From contig CANQUV010000010.1 in NCBI GenBank assembly GCA_947627135.1, positions 1 to 64,000 of the forward strand: DNA of 64,000 nt. Reading direction: 5' to 3'. This stretch comes from an uncultured Clostridia bacterium (GTDB lineage Bacteria; Bacillota; Clostridia; Oscillospirales; Acutalibacteraceae). The notes beneath the pieces were generated by a model. That model saw only the letters and a list, made by a program, of their open reading frames with translations. It was not told the origin of the DNA and did no database searches. Positions 44,005-52,366 of this stretch are shown here, piece after piece; position 1 is the first letter of the stretch; every line of letters begins with the position of its first letter. Position numbers and translations under genes: made by a program.

Positions 44005-44140
44005 AAAATCTATTTTAGCTTATGTATAAATAATTTAATTATGATTTATAATTATGATTTATTTATATGTTTATATGTTATATGATTTTAAGTTCGTAAT
44101 ATTTTAAATACTTTAATCTTAATTAAATACTTTTAAACTA

Positions 44141-45100
44141 TTAACCGAATGCAGGTGAAAACGGTTTATCGTTATAAATTCTTGCAATAGCTTCGGCAAA
44201 TGTAGGAGCTATGGGAAGAATTGTGAACTTATCGATCATTTTATCTTCTGCAACCGGAACAGTATCAAGTAGTATAACCTCTTTAATAACGCTGTTTTTG
44301 ATCCTGTCAATAGCAGGGCCTGAAAGAACACCGTGGGTAGCACAAGCGTAAACTTCGGTAGCGCCGCCTCTTTCAATAATTGCAGCAGCACCGTTGCAAA
44401 GTGTACCTGCCGTATCAATCATATCGTCAAGTAAAATAACTTTTTTGCCTTTAACATCTCCGATAATGTTCATAACTTCTGAAACATTGGCTCTAGGTCT
44501 TCTTTTGTCTATAATTGCAAGTGAAGTGCCTATTTTTGACGCAAAATTTCTTGCTCTTGTAACAGAACCCAAGTCAGGTGAAACAACAACGTATTCATCA
44601 GGATTTTTAGCAACTTTTTCTTTCATGTGATTTGCAAGGATGTCCGCACCATGAAGGTGGTCAACGGGAATGTTAAAGAAACCCTGAATTTGGTTAGCGT
44701 GTAAGTCCATAGTAAGCAGACGGTCTGCACCGGCAGTTGTAATAAGGTCAGCACAGAGTTTTGCCGAAATCGGATCTCTTGGTTTTGCTTTTCTGTCTTG
44801 TCTTGCGTAACCGAAGTATGGCATAACAGCAGTTATTCTTGCTGCTGACGCACGCTTCATAGCGTCAATCATAATAAGCATTTCCATTAAATTGTCATTA
44901 ACGGGTGTGCAAGTAGACTGAACGATAAAACAGTCGCTTCCTCTGACTGATTCGTGGATAGAAACAGCAATTTCTCCGTCGCTGAATTTTGCACAATCGC
45001 TTTTACCTAAAGGCAGTCCTAAACAACCGGCAATTCCCTGAGCAACATTTACATTTGATGTGCCTGAAAAAATTTTGATGTCTTTTCCGTGAAAGTTCAT
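44141..45100 (-). CDS. prs: Ribose-phosphate pyrophosphokinase (PRPP synthetase)
   Basis: A 319-residue class I PRPP synthetase. Visible are FSDGEIAVSIHESVRGSD, the ATP/metal region RQDRKAKPRDPISAKL, the flexible loop around DKRRPRANVSEVMN and the PRPP-binding signature VILLDDMIDTAGT. It makes phosphoribosyl pyrophosphate for nucleotides, histidine and tryptophan. It follows the glmU-like gene by about 65 bp in the conserved gcaD-prs order. Confidence 0.97.
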   Translation of the reverse strand: MNFHGKDIKIFSGTSNVNVAQGIAGCLGLPLGKSDCAKFSDGEIAVSIHESVRGSDCFIVQSTCTPVNDNLMEMLIMIDAMKRASAARITAVMPYFGYARQDRKAKPRDPISAKLCADLITTAGADRLLTMDLHANQIQGFFNIPVDHLHGADILANHMKEKVAKNPDEYVVVSPDLGSVTRARNFASKIGTSLAIIDKRRPRANVSEVMNIIGDVKGKKVILLDDMIDTAGTLCNGAAAIIERGGATEVYACATHGVLSGPAIDRIKNSVIKEVILLDTVPVAEDKMIDKFTILPIAPTFAEAIARIYNDKPFSPAFG

Positions 45101-45166
45101 TTTGTTTCTCCTTTGCTTTTTGGTATCTATGTAAACATTAATAATTTATAACGATATTCCCATATA

Positions 45167-45928
45167 TTAAAAATCAATAGTACATTTGTAACCTTTTTCA
45201 ATTGCTATCTTATTAAGATCTTCAAGCTGAGAGGGATCGTTTGCACCTAATACAGTATCACTGCTTTTAGCTGTAAAGGCACCGACTTTCTGTCCCTGTT
45301 CCAAAAGAAGTTTTAAAGCGTCCGGAAGATAATACTCCTTTGACTTATTGTTTGATGTAATTTTATCCAGTACAGAAAGCAAATCTTCTGTTTCAAACCA
45401 AAAACCACCTGAATTTACCTCATCAATTTTTAATATGTTCTCATCAGCGTCCTTCTGTTCAACGATTGCTTTTACATTTCCGTTTTCATCACGGACAATT
45501 CGTCCGTAACCGGTAGGGTCAGAAACCTTTGCGGAAATTACAGTGGCGCTGCAATTTTCAGCTTTATGATACTCATAAGAGCTTTTTATTGTTTCGGTAT
45601 CCATAAAGGGAGCGTCGCCGTTTAAAATAACAACACTGCCTGTATTTTCTTTTAAAAATTCTTTTGCCTGCATGACTGCATGACCTGTTCCCAAACGTTC
45701 TGCCTGATAAACAGTAGAAACATCAAAGGGCAGAGAGTTTACAAATTCGTCTATAAATTCTTTTTTGTATCCTTTAACAAGACAAATTTTATTAATATCG
45801 GCTTGTTTTAAAGAACCTATGACCCACTGGAGCATAGGCTTGCCTAAAACTAAAGAAAGAGGTTTAGGCATATCGGACAACATTCTTTTGCCTTCTCCGC
45901 CGGCAAGTACAATCGCACAAGTATTCAT
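45167..45928 (-). CDS. GlmU-like uridylyltransferase lacking the acetyltransferase domain
   Basis: About 253 residues. It corresponds to the N-terminal half of GlmU: VLAGGEGKRM, KPLSLVLGKPMLQWVI, LGTGHAVMQA, GDAPFMDTETI, DPTGYGRIVRDENG, a NSGGFWF variant of the usual NTG, and YYLPDALKLL. It stops after the GANDPSQLEDLNKIA linker; the left-handed beta-helix acetyltransferase of bifunctional GlmU (about 450 residues) is absent and no such domain is encoded nearby. It should make UDP-GlcNAc from GlcNAc-1-phosphate, leaving acetylation to another enzyme. GAAAGGTG supports the ATG at 45928. Position upstream of prs is that of gcaD/glmU. Confidence 0.88.
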   Translation of the reverse strand: MNTCAIVLAGGEGKRMLSDMPKPLSLVLGKPMLQWVIGSLKQADINKICLVKGYKKEFIDEFVNSLPFDVSTVYQAERLGTGHAVMQAKEFLKENTGSVVILNGDAPFMDTETIKSSYEYHKAENCSATVISAKVSDPTGYGRIVRDENGNVKAIVEQKDADENILKIDEVNSGGFWFETEDLLSVLDKITSNNKSKEYYLPDALKLLLEQGQKVGAFTAKSSDTVLGANDPSQLEDLNKIAIEKGYKCTIDF

Positions 45929-46213
45929 AATTATATGCACCTTTCGTTTGCACAATAATAGATATTACTATTATCGCACAAATATTTATTTTTTCAAGCA
46001 AAAAAACCAAACTTTTAAGAAGTTTCGGCAAATTTAACGATTTATACAATATATTTACCGAAACCCATAAACTTTTTAGAAGAAAAAATATTGAAAAAAA
46101 TATGGAATTTTTCTCCTTTATTTGTTATAATAACTAAAGGCTTGAAATGTGAGCGTATAATATATTATGTTTTATATACGCCCAAGTTCAAAAATTTTTA
46201 GGAGGTTATTCCA

Positions 46214-48856
46214 ATGAGCCATAAGTATGTTTACCTTTTCTCAGAGGGAAATGAGAACATGAGAGAGCTCTTAGGCGGTAAAGGTGCTAACCTTGCGCAG
46301 ATGACAAGTTTAGGTATGCCTGTACCACAGGGCTTCACAATTACAACAGAGGCTTGTACTCGTTATTATGAGGACGGCAAGAAGATTGCTCCGGAGATTG
46401 AAGAAGAAATTTACGAGTATCTTGCAAAAGTAGAAGAAATTAACGGTAAAAAATTCGGAGATACAAAAAATCCTCTTTTAGTATCAGTTCGTTCAGGTGC
46501 TAGAGCATCAATGCCGGGCATGATGGATACAATCCTTAACCTCGGTCTTAATGATGATGTTGCTGCAGGTATGATTGCAGGCAATCCTGATCCTAAATTT
46601 GAAAGATTCGTTTACGATTCATATCGTCGTTTTATTCAGATGTTTTCTGATGTTGTTATGGAAATTTCAAAGAAAACATTTGAAGTTATTATTGATGAAG
46701 TAAAAGAGAAAAAAGGCGTTAAGAACGATATCGACCTTGATACAGAAGATATGAAGGAACTGGTAGCACGTTTTAAAGAGTACTACAAGGAGCAAAAAGG
46801 TGAAGACTTCCCGACTGATCCTAAGACCCAGATGATGGAGGCTGTTAAGGCTGTATTCCGTTCATGGGACAACCCCAGAGCTAATGTATATCGCCAGATG
46901 AATGACATCCCTTACTCATGGGGCACCGCTGTAAATGTTCAGCCGATGGTATTCGGTAACTTAAATGAAAATTCAGGTACGGGCGTTGCATTTACCCGTG
47001 ACCCTGCAACAGGTGAAAAAGGCTTGTTTGGTGAATATCTTATTAACGCACAGGGTGAAGATGTTGTTGCCGGTGTAAGAACACCAAGCCACATTTCACA
47101 GCTTGAAAACGATATGCCGGAAGTATTTAAGCAGTTTGTTGAAATTTCAACAAACCTTGAAAATCATTACAGAGATATGCAGGATATGGAGTTTACAATT
47201 GAAAACGGTAAACTTTATATGCTCCAGACAAGAAACGGTAAAAGAACAGCAGCTGCTGCACTTAAGATTGCCGTTGACCTTGTTGACGAAGGTATGATTA
47301 CAGAAGAAGAGGCTGTATTAAGAGTTGAGCCAAACCAGCTCGACGCTTTATTACACCCACAGTTTGACGCTAAAGCTCTTAAAGCTGCAACACCGATCGG
47401 AAAAGGTCTTGCTGCTTCTCCGGGAGCTGCTTGCGGTAAAGTAGTATTCTCTGCTGAAGATGCTAAAACATGGGCAGAAAAAGGTGAAAAGGTTGTTCTT
47501 GTACGTCTTGAAACATCACCTGAGGATATCGAAGGAATGGTTGCTGCTGAAGGTATCTTAACAGCCAGAGGCGGTATGACATCTCATGCTGCAGTTGTTG
47601 CCCGTGGTATGGGTACATGCTGCGTATCAGGATGCGGCGATATAGTATTTGATGATGCTAACAAAACATTTACACTGGGCGAAAAAACTTACAAAGAGGG
47701 AGATTATATTTCTCTTAACGGTTCAACAGGCGACATCTACGGTGAAGCTATTGCAACAACAGAAGCTGCTATCGTAGGCGACTTTGACAGATTTATGTCA
47801 TGGGCTGACAGAGAGAGAAAGCTTCTTGTCAGAACAAATGCCGATAACCCGAGAGATGCTGCACAGGCAGTTAAATTTGGAGCAGAAGGTATCGGACTTT
47901 GCCGTACAGAGCACATGTTCTTTGAAGGCGACAGAATTAAAGCTATCCGTGAAATGATAGTTTCTGATACTAAAGAAGAAAGAGAAAATGCTCTTGCAAA
48001 AATTCTTCCTTATCAGCAGGGTGACTTTGAGGAAATGTACAGAGTATTGGAAGGCAGACCAATGACAGTTCGTTTCTTGGATCCACCTCTCCACGAATTT
48101 GTACCTACAAAGGAAGAAGATATTGTTGAACTTGCTAAAGAAATGAATATTTCAGTTGACCACTTAAAGACTGTTATTGATGGACTTCATGAATTCAACC
48201 CAATGATGGGTCATCGTGGATGCCGTCTTGCAGTAACTTATCCTGAAATTGCAGAAATGCAGACAAAGGCTGTTATTCAGGCTGCTATTACAGTTAATAA
48301 GGAACATCCTGAATATAACATTGTTCCTGAAATTATGATTCCACTTGTTGGTGAAGTTAAAGAGCTTAAATTCGTTAAAGATTTCGTTGTTGCTACTGCA
48401 GACAAGCTCATCGCTGAAGCCGGCGTTAAAATGGAATATCATGTAGGTACAATGATCGAAATTCCTCGTGCTGCACTTACAGCAGGTGAAATTGCTAAAG
48501 AGGCTGAATTCTTCTCATTCGGTACTAACGACCTTACTCAGATGACATTCGGTTTCAGCCGTGATGACGCAGGCAAATTCTTAAATGCTTATTATGAGAA
48601 TAAGATTTATGAGTCAGATCCGTTTGCTAAACTTGACCAGACAGGTGTTGGCAAGCTTGTAAAAATGGCTTGTGAAGACGGTCGTGCTACTCGTCCTGAC
48701 ATCAAGCTCGGTATCTGCGGCGAGCATGGCGGTAACCCACCGACTGTTGAGTTCTGCCATAACATTGGCTTAACTTATGTATCTTGCTCACCGTTCCGTG
48801 TACCAATTGCAAGATTAGCTGCCGCTCAGGCTGCAATTAAAGCAAAGAACGCTTAA
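46214..48856 (+). CDS. ppdK: Pyruvate phosphate dikinase
   Basis: An 880-residue PPDK, typical length. The N-terminal ATP-grasp domain (GGKGANLAQMTSLGMPVPQG), the swivelling phosphohistidine domain (GGMTSHAAVVARGMG, histidine near residue 455) and the C-terminal PEP/pyruvate barrel (GLCRTEHMFF, MIEIPRAAL, FSFGTNDLTQMTFG, GICGEHGG) are all present. It interconverts PEP and pyruvate with ATP/AMP and pyrophosphate, common in anaerobes for pyrophosphate-linked glycolysis or gluconeogenesis. Codon choice is richer in C-ending codons than neighbours, suggesting high expression. A TATAAT lies at 46126-46131 and AGGAGG before the ATG. Confidence 0.98.
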   Translation: MSHKYVYLFSEGNENMRELLGGKGANLAQMTSLGMPVPQGFTITTEACTRYYEDGKKIAPEIEEEIYEYLAKVEEINGKKFGDTKNPLLVSVRSGARASMPGMMDTILNLGLNDDVAAGMIAGNPDPKFERFVYDSYRRFIQMFSDVVMEISKKTFEVIIDEVKEKKGVKNDIDLDTEDMKELVARFKEYYKEQKGEDFPTDPKTQMMEAVKAVFRSWDNPRANVYRQMNDIPYSWGTAVNVQPMVFGNLNENSGTGVAFTRDPATGEKGLFGEYLINAQGEDVVAGVRTPSHISQLENDMPEVFKQFVEISTNLENHYRDMQDMEFTIENGKLYMLQTRNGKRTAAAALKIAVDLVDEGMITEEEAVLRVEPNQLDALLHPQFDAKALKAATPIGKGLAASPGAACGKVVFSAEDAKTWAEKGEKVVLVRLETSPEDIEGMVAAEGILTARGGMTSHAAVVARGMGTCCVSGCGDIVFDDANKTFTLGEKTYKEGDYISLNGSTGDIYGEAIATTEAAIVGDFDRFMSWADRERKLLVRTNADNPRDAAQAVKFGAEGIGLCRTEHMFFEGDRIKAIREMIVSDTKEERENALAKILPYQQGDFEEMYRVLEGRPMTVRFLDPPLHEFVPTKEEDIVELAKEMNISVDHLKTVIDGLHEFNPMMGHRGCRLAVTYPEIAEMQTKAVIQAAITVNKEHPEYNIVPEIMIPLVGEVKELKFVKDFVVATADKLIAEAGVKMEYHVGTMIEIPRAALTAGEIAKEAEFFSFGTNDLTQMTFGFSRDDAGKFLNAYYENKIYESDPFAKLDQTGVGKLVKMACEDGRATRPDIKLGICGEHGGNPPTVEFCHNIGLTYVSCSPFRVPIARLAAAQAAIKAKNA

Positions 48857-48905
48857 TTTTAGCTGATGCTATTTAGCTTATTATTGAGTATATAAACAAA
48901 ATTTT

Positions 48906-48936
48906 AGCCCTGCCTGATTTCAGGCAGGGCTTTTAT
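48906..48936 (+). terminator. Terminator of ppdK
   Basis: AGCCCTGCCTG (48906-48916) pairs with CAGGCAGGGCT (48921-48931), followed by TTTTATAG. Confidence 0.92.
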
Positions 48937-48954
48937 AGTGTTATTGAAAAAAGA

Positions 48955-48989
48955 AAAAAATTACCGTTCTGAATTGTTCAGAGCGGTAA
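48955..48989 (-). terminator. Terminator of the lipocalin-like gene
   Basis: TTACCGTTCTGAA (48961-48973) pairs with TTCAGAGCGGTAA (48977-48989) with one wobble. On the minus strand a long T-run follows. Confidence 0.85.
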
Positions 48990-48995
48990 TCAATT

Positions 48996-49505
48996 TTACT
49001 TAATATTAGTTTTCCTTTTGGCATATATGTTAACATTAATTTGCCATTCTCCGTTTTCGAGAATGGTTATGTTTTGCCAATGGAAAGTGTCTCTGGTAAT
49101 TTCTTTAAATAACCAACGAGAATTTTCATCATAGTCAGGTTTTCCTATAAGCATATCGTTTTCTTTATTAAAAGTAAGCCTTGTCATAAAGCCAAAAGTG
49201 GTGTAAACCATATCATAACATTTGGTATTTTCATTATACATTCGTATAGCAACTCCGTATTCACTGTCAGGTTGAGGATTTATTTTTCTCTCTTCTCTTG
49301 ACGGGCAAATGAACATATCCTCAATTCCTGCTCCTTCAAGAACACGCCTGAACAGCCATTCGCCCTTGACATGACGGGGTTTATCGTGGTCGTATCTGTC
49401 AAAATAATCAAAATCCCAATCTCCTAAAAGTGGTGCAAACCAATCATATTCTTCAGGTATTTTGTCTGTTGTTTTGCTTACAAGTGCTTCAAAAAATTTG
49501 TCCAT
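48996..49505 (-). CDS. Lipocalin-like/DUF1579-type protein
   Basis: A 169-residue cytosolic protein. The start of the core, FAPLLGDWDFDYFDRYD, and the repeated beta strands (GEWLFRRVLEGAGIEDMFI, YDMVYTTFGFMTRLTF, FHWQNITILENGEWQIN) resemble the DUF1579/lipocalin-like family of unknown role. It lies 52 bp after a WYL regulator on the same strand, so both are probably one transcription unit and the regulator may respond to the same signal. AAGGAGAG precedes the ATG. Confidence 0.65.
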   Translation of the reverse strand: MDKFFEALVSKTTDKIPEEYDWFAPLLGDWDFDYFDRYDHDKPRHVKGEWLFRRVLEGAGIEDMFICPSREERKINPQPDSEYGVAIRMYNENTKCYDMVYTTFGFMTRLTFNKENDMLIGKPDYDENSRWLFKEITRDTFHWQNITILENGEWQINVNIYAKRKTNIK

Positions 49506-49557
49506 ATAAATCTCTCCTTAAGTTTTTAAGGTAATTATATAACAATAATTATGACAG

Positions 49558-50475
49558 CTATATGTCGTAATTTGATAAAAATTTTTTTGCTGTTTCAATA
49601 AGTTCATTTCGATAGCTTTCAGGAGCAACAACCTGAACCTTGTTACCAAAGCTTAAAAGTAAAGCCTTCCAAAGTCTTTCTTTTGCAGGAACATCAATGA
49701 TAATTTTGTATTCATTGTTATTGATTTTCTCAATAGGGCAATCGGGAAAATATTCTTTTATTAAATTTATTTGTTCTGGTTTGAAACGTACGTCAATGTT
49801 TATACAAGTTTTGTAATATTCCTGTTCAGATTTATCCATAAGCTGTTTAACATCACCGTGATTGACGGTCGCTTTCTTAGTTTCAATTTTTAAGTGGGTT
49901 ATTCTTGCAACCTTGAATGTACGATAGCTCTTTTTCTCTGGGGAGTAAGCAAAAAGATACCATGCATACCACTTGTAATGAATTGCAAGCGGTTCAATAA
50001 ATTGACTTGATAAATCACTGTTTGCATTTCGGTATGTAAAAGAAACGTAATTTCTGTTTTTTATTGCACTTTCCAAAACGGCGTTTGTGTTTTGAACATC
50101 AGAGTTTTCTTTTGATACACTAAAGTCCCAAAATATTCTTTTTTCTTTATCATCTATCAGAGCATTGTATTTTTCAATCAGTTTGTTAAGATTTTCATTG
50201 GTGTATGATGTGGCAAGACTTTTTAATGCACTTATAATCATCTGTTGTTCATCTTCACGTATTTCATAATTTCTTATTTTGTATTCAGGCACAATAGAGT
50301 AACCGCCATGCTTGCCAAGATTTGCATAAACAGGAATACCAATCTCTGAAATTGTTATCATATCACGCTGAATGGTTCTTACAGATACATAAAACCGTTC
50401 TGCAAAATAACTTGCAGGAACATTGTCGTGATTAAGAAGATATATTATTATTTCTAAAATTCTGTCAGTTTTCAT
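49558..50475 (-). CDS. WYL-domain transcriptional regulator (YafY type)
   Basis: A 305-residue regulator. It has an N-terminal helix-turn-helix (ASYFAERFYVSVRTIQRDMI) with a wing (LGKHGGYSI), a central WYL domain (PLAIHYKWYAWYLFAYS, then KSYRTFKVARI) and the C-terminal WCX extension. Proteins of this type sense ligands such as nucleic acid fragments or small molecules and regulate neighbouring genes. It is followed by the lipocalin-like gene. No defence genes are adjacent, although WYL regulators often accompany them. Confidence 0.9.
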   Translation of the reverse strand: MKTDRILEIIIYLLNHDNVPASYFAERFYVSVRTIQRDMITISEIGIPVYANLGKHGGYSIVPEYKIRNYEIREDEQQMIISALKSLATSYTNENLNKLIEKYNALIDDKEKRIFWDFSVSKENSDVQNTNAVLESAIKNRNYVSFTYRNANSDLSSQFIEPLAIHYKWYAWYLFAYSPEKKSYRTFKVARITHLKIETKKATVNHGDVKQLMDKSEQEYYKTCINIDVRFKPEQINLIKEYFPDCPIEKINNNEYKIIIDVPAKERLWKALLLSFGNKVQVVAPESYRNELIETAKKFLSNYDI

Positions 50476-50582
50476 TTTGCTTTAGTATCCGTTTCATAGA
50501 TTTGAGTTGATTATATTTTATTAAATAAGCAATATTATGTCAACATAGTTGATGATACTGCAATAATATTAACTTCAATAAC

Positions 50583-50651
50583 AAAAACAGCCGGTGGCTG
50601 CACATATTTAAGCAGACAACACCATATAAAAACGCTTTTTGCTATATTGTT
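50583..50651 (-). repeat. Dispersed intergenic repeat, copy C (inverted)
   Basis: Read on the minus strand it runs GTTTTTATATGGTGTTGTCTG, then CT, AAATATGTGCAGCCACCGGC and TGT (given in parts). It is nearly identical to the core of copy B near 24720. It lies in the 255-bp gap between the WYL gene and the DUF3021 terminator. Confidence 0.75.
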
Positions 50652-50675
50652 TCCAAGTAGTTTCCTATGAAGTAA

Positions 50676-50709
50676 CAAAAGGGAAGGATAAAGTATCCTT
50701 CCCTAAAAA
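50676..50709 (-). terminator. Terminator of the LytTR-DUF3021 pair
   Basis: GGGAAGGATA (50681-50690) pairs with TATCCTTCCC (50694-50703). On the minus strand TTTTGT follows. Confidence 0.85.
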
Positions 50710-50730
50710 TAAGTAATAAATAGTATCAAA

Positions 50731-51138
50731 TTAGTTTTTATTTAATTTTTCATTAACTTTTTTTGACTGTATTTTCATATTGATAAGTGCTATTGTATAA
50801 AGAATTGCATATACAACTACAAATATGGGTAAAACTTTTATTAATATAGAAAAGAAATTGTCACCGTATCCGCAGATCGTACTTGCACCGACTGCTATTA
50901 TTAAGCAACTTAAACAGTGCAAAGCTGTTGAAATCGGCAAATTGAATTTACCAAAATGAAAAATCAATCCTGAAACAAGACCCAGCAGTGCAGATGCAAC
51001 TGTCCAAATAATAATTCCCATTATTGTATCGTTATATCCTCCCATAAGCGTTATACAGGTGAGAGTAACAGGTATTCCGATACCGATGCCTGTTATTAAA
51101 AATTTAACTAATGATAAAAATATGTTTTCGTTTTTCAT
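50731..51138 (-). CDS. DUF3021-family membrane protein
   Basis: A 135-residue protein with four hydrophobic segments (FLITGIGIGIPVTLTCITL, IMGIIIWTVASALLGLV, ISTALHCLSCLIIAVGA, VLPIFVVVYAILYTIALI). It matches the DUF3021 family, whose members are nearly always encoded next to a LytTR-type DNA-binding protein and are thought to control it from the membrane. It starts 12 bp after the LytTR gene stop, forming such a pair. AAGGAGG precedes the ATG. Confidence 0.82.
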   Translation of the reverse strand: MKNENIFLSLVKFLITGIGIGIPVTLTCITLMGGYNDTIMGIIIWTVASALLGLVSGLIFHFGKFNLPISTALHCLSCLIIAVGASTICGYGDNFFSILIKVLPIFVVVYAILYTIALINMKIQSKKVNEKLNKN

Positions 51139-51150
51139 AGTAAGTCCTCC

Positions 51151-51588
51151 TTAAATATGGCTTTTAAATTCTTTAAAAAATTTTCTTGAAATGGTAAGTA
51201 TTTCTTTTTTATTTTTTAGTCTGAGACTGTAATTACCGCTGAATTCTGCCTGTACTGATTTTACATAGTCAATGTTTACGATCACACTTTTATTTATTTG
51301 TGCAAATTGGAACGCTGAAAGCTTTTCTTTAAGCTCATAAAGCTTTAGCTTTGTGGAATAGACATTGTTTTGCGTAAAAGCATTTATTTTGTTGTTGCAA
51401 GCTTCAAAGTAAACAATTTCACTTATGTCTACAAGGTACTGTTCGTCTTCGTTGTAGAGGAAAAGCTTTTTGCTTTTGTTTTTGCTTTTCAAAAATTGTA
51501 GAATTGTTTCAACCTCGTAGCTTGTTACATCTCCCTTAATAACAATTTCGGTTTCTTCAAGTTCTTCGGGTATTAATGTTATTTTCAA
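51151..51588 (-). CDS. LytTR-domain DNA-binding regulator
   Basis: About 145 residues. After a short N-terminal region it is all LytTR domain: DEQYLVDISEIVYFEACNNK, NVYSTKLKLYELKEKLS, FAQINKSVIVNIDYVKSV and a closing LTISRKFFKEFK. There is no receiver domain, so this is not a classical response regulator; control probably comes from the DUF3021 membrane partner. The start is a TTG at 51588 with AAAGGA eight bases upstream; the longest frame runs 23 codons further up into sequence without a ribosome site. Targets may include its own promoter. Confidence 0.85.
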   Translation of the reverse strand: MKITLIPEELEETEIVIKGDVTSYEVETILQFLKSKNKSKKLFLYNEDEQYLVDISEIVYFEACNNKINAFTQNNVYSTKLKLYELKEKLSAFQFAQINKSVIVNIDYVKSVQAEFSGNYSLRLKNKKEILTISRKFFKEFKSHI

Positions 51589-51729
51589 ATTATCACATCC
51601 TTTTGTTTTGTTCTCAAGAACTGACATTATTATATATCGGTATAACAAGTTTGTCATTAAATTTTATGTAAGCAGTTGTTTTTTGTAAGCAACAAGTCAA
51701 AATTCTGTGGTTAAACATTTTGTATAAAG

Positions 51730-51758
51730 AAAACCGCTCATAATTTTGAGCGGTTTTG
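51730..51758 (-). terminator. Terminator of the PAP2 gene
   Basis: AAAACCGCTCA (51730-51740) pairs with TGAGCGGTTTT (51747-51757); T-rich sequence continues on the minus strand. Confidence 0.8.
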
Positions 51759-51769
51759 ATATAAGAGTT

Positions 51770-52312
51770 TTAAATTACAAATAAGAATACAGTCCCTATA
51801 ATAATACTGATTAAAGCACCTGCTAAAACATCTCTGACAAAGTGAACGCCTGCTAAAAATCTTGATAACCCTATCATAACTGAAAAAATTAAAAACAAAA
51901 TTCCCAGTGGTTTATTCACATATAAAAAGGTCATAGCGATTATAAAAACGCTTGCAGTATGACGGCTTGGGAAAGATAAGCCTTTTGTTTTTTTTTCCAT
52001 TAAAGGTTCAATTTCAAAAATTTCGTAAGGTCTTTTAAAATTAAAAATTTTTCTTAAAGCTGTTACCAGTAAAAATGTTCCTAAAGGAACGAAAAAAACT
52101 TTTATAAATACAATGCTGAAAATGTCATTATAAATCAATGTTAATATTAGTAGTAGAAGATAACTTATAGCAACAATATAAGGCAAGATTCTGTATGAGA
52201 ATTTTAAAGTCCCCAATGTAAATTTGTGTCTATTAAGCCATTTACATATTTTTCTATATCTTTTTTCAGTAATGGTACTCACCTCGTAAATCAGGTGAGT
52301 AAATTTTACCAT
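51770..52312 (-). CDS. PAP2-family membrane phosphatase
   Basis: Up to 180 residues. The three phosphatase motifs are visible: KIFNFKRP, the PSRH of SFPSRHTAS, and the SRFLAGVHFVRDVLAG segment with its histidine. Five or so membrane helices surround them. Likely substrates are undecaprenyl pyrophosphate or phosphatidic acid. The first ATG (52312) has no ribosome site. A hairpin lies inside the first codons: ACTCACCT pairs with AGGTGAGT (about 52276-52302). AGGTGAG could be the real ribosome site for a shorter product starting at a non-ATG codon about 13 residues in, so the start is uncertain. Confidence 0.8.
   Translation of the reverse strand: MVKFTHLIYEVSTITEKRYRKICKWLNRHKFTLGTLKFSYRILPYIVAISYLLLLILTLIYNDIFSIVFIKVFFVPLGTFLLVTALRKIFNFKRPYEIFEIEPLMEKKTKGLSFPSRHTASVFIIAMTFLYVNKPLGILFLIFSVMIGLSRFLAGVHFVRDVLAGALISIIIGTVFLFVI
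52276..52302 (-). promoter_or_regulatory. Hairpin overlapping the PAP2 gene start
   Basis: On the minus strand ACTCACCT and AGGTGAGT form a perfect 8-bp stem with an 8-nt loop. AGGTGAG is a good ribosome-site match and would be hidden in the stem. The hairpin also lies about 65 bp past the asnB stop and could instead act as its terminator. Confidence 0.4.
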
Positions 52313-52366
52313 ATAATATTAAAAATTTCAATTACTTATTTATTTATCTATTTTTAGGTATTTTAT

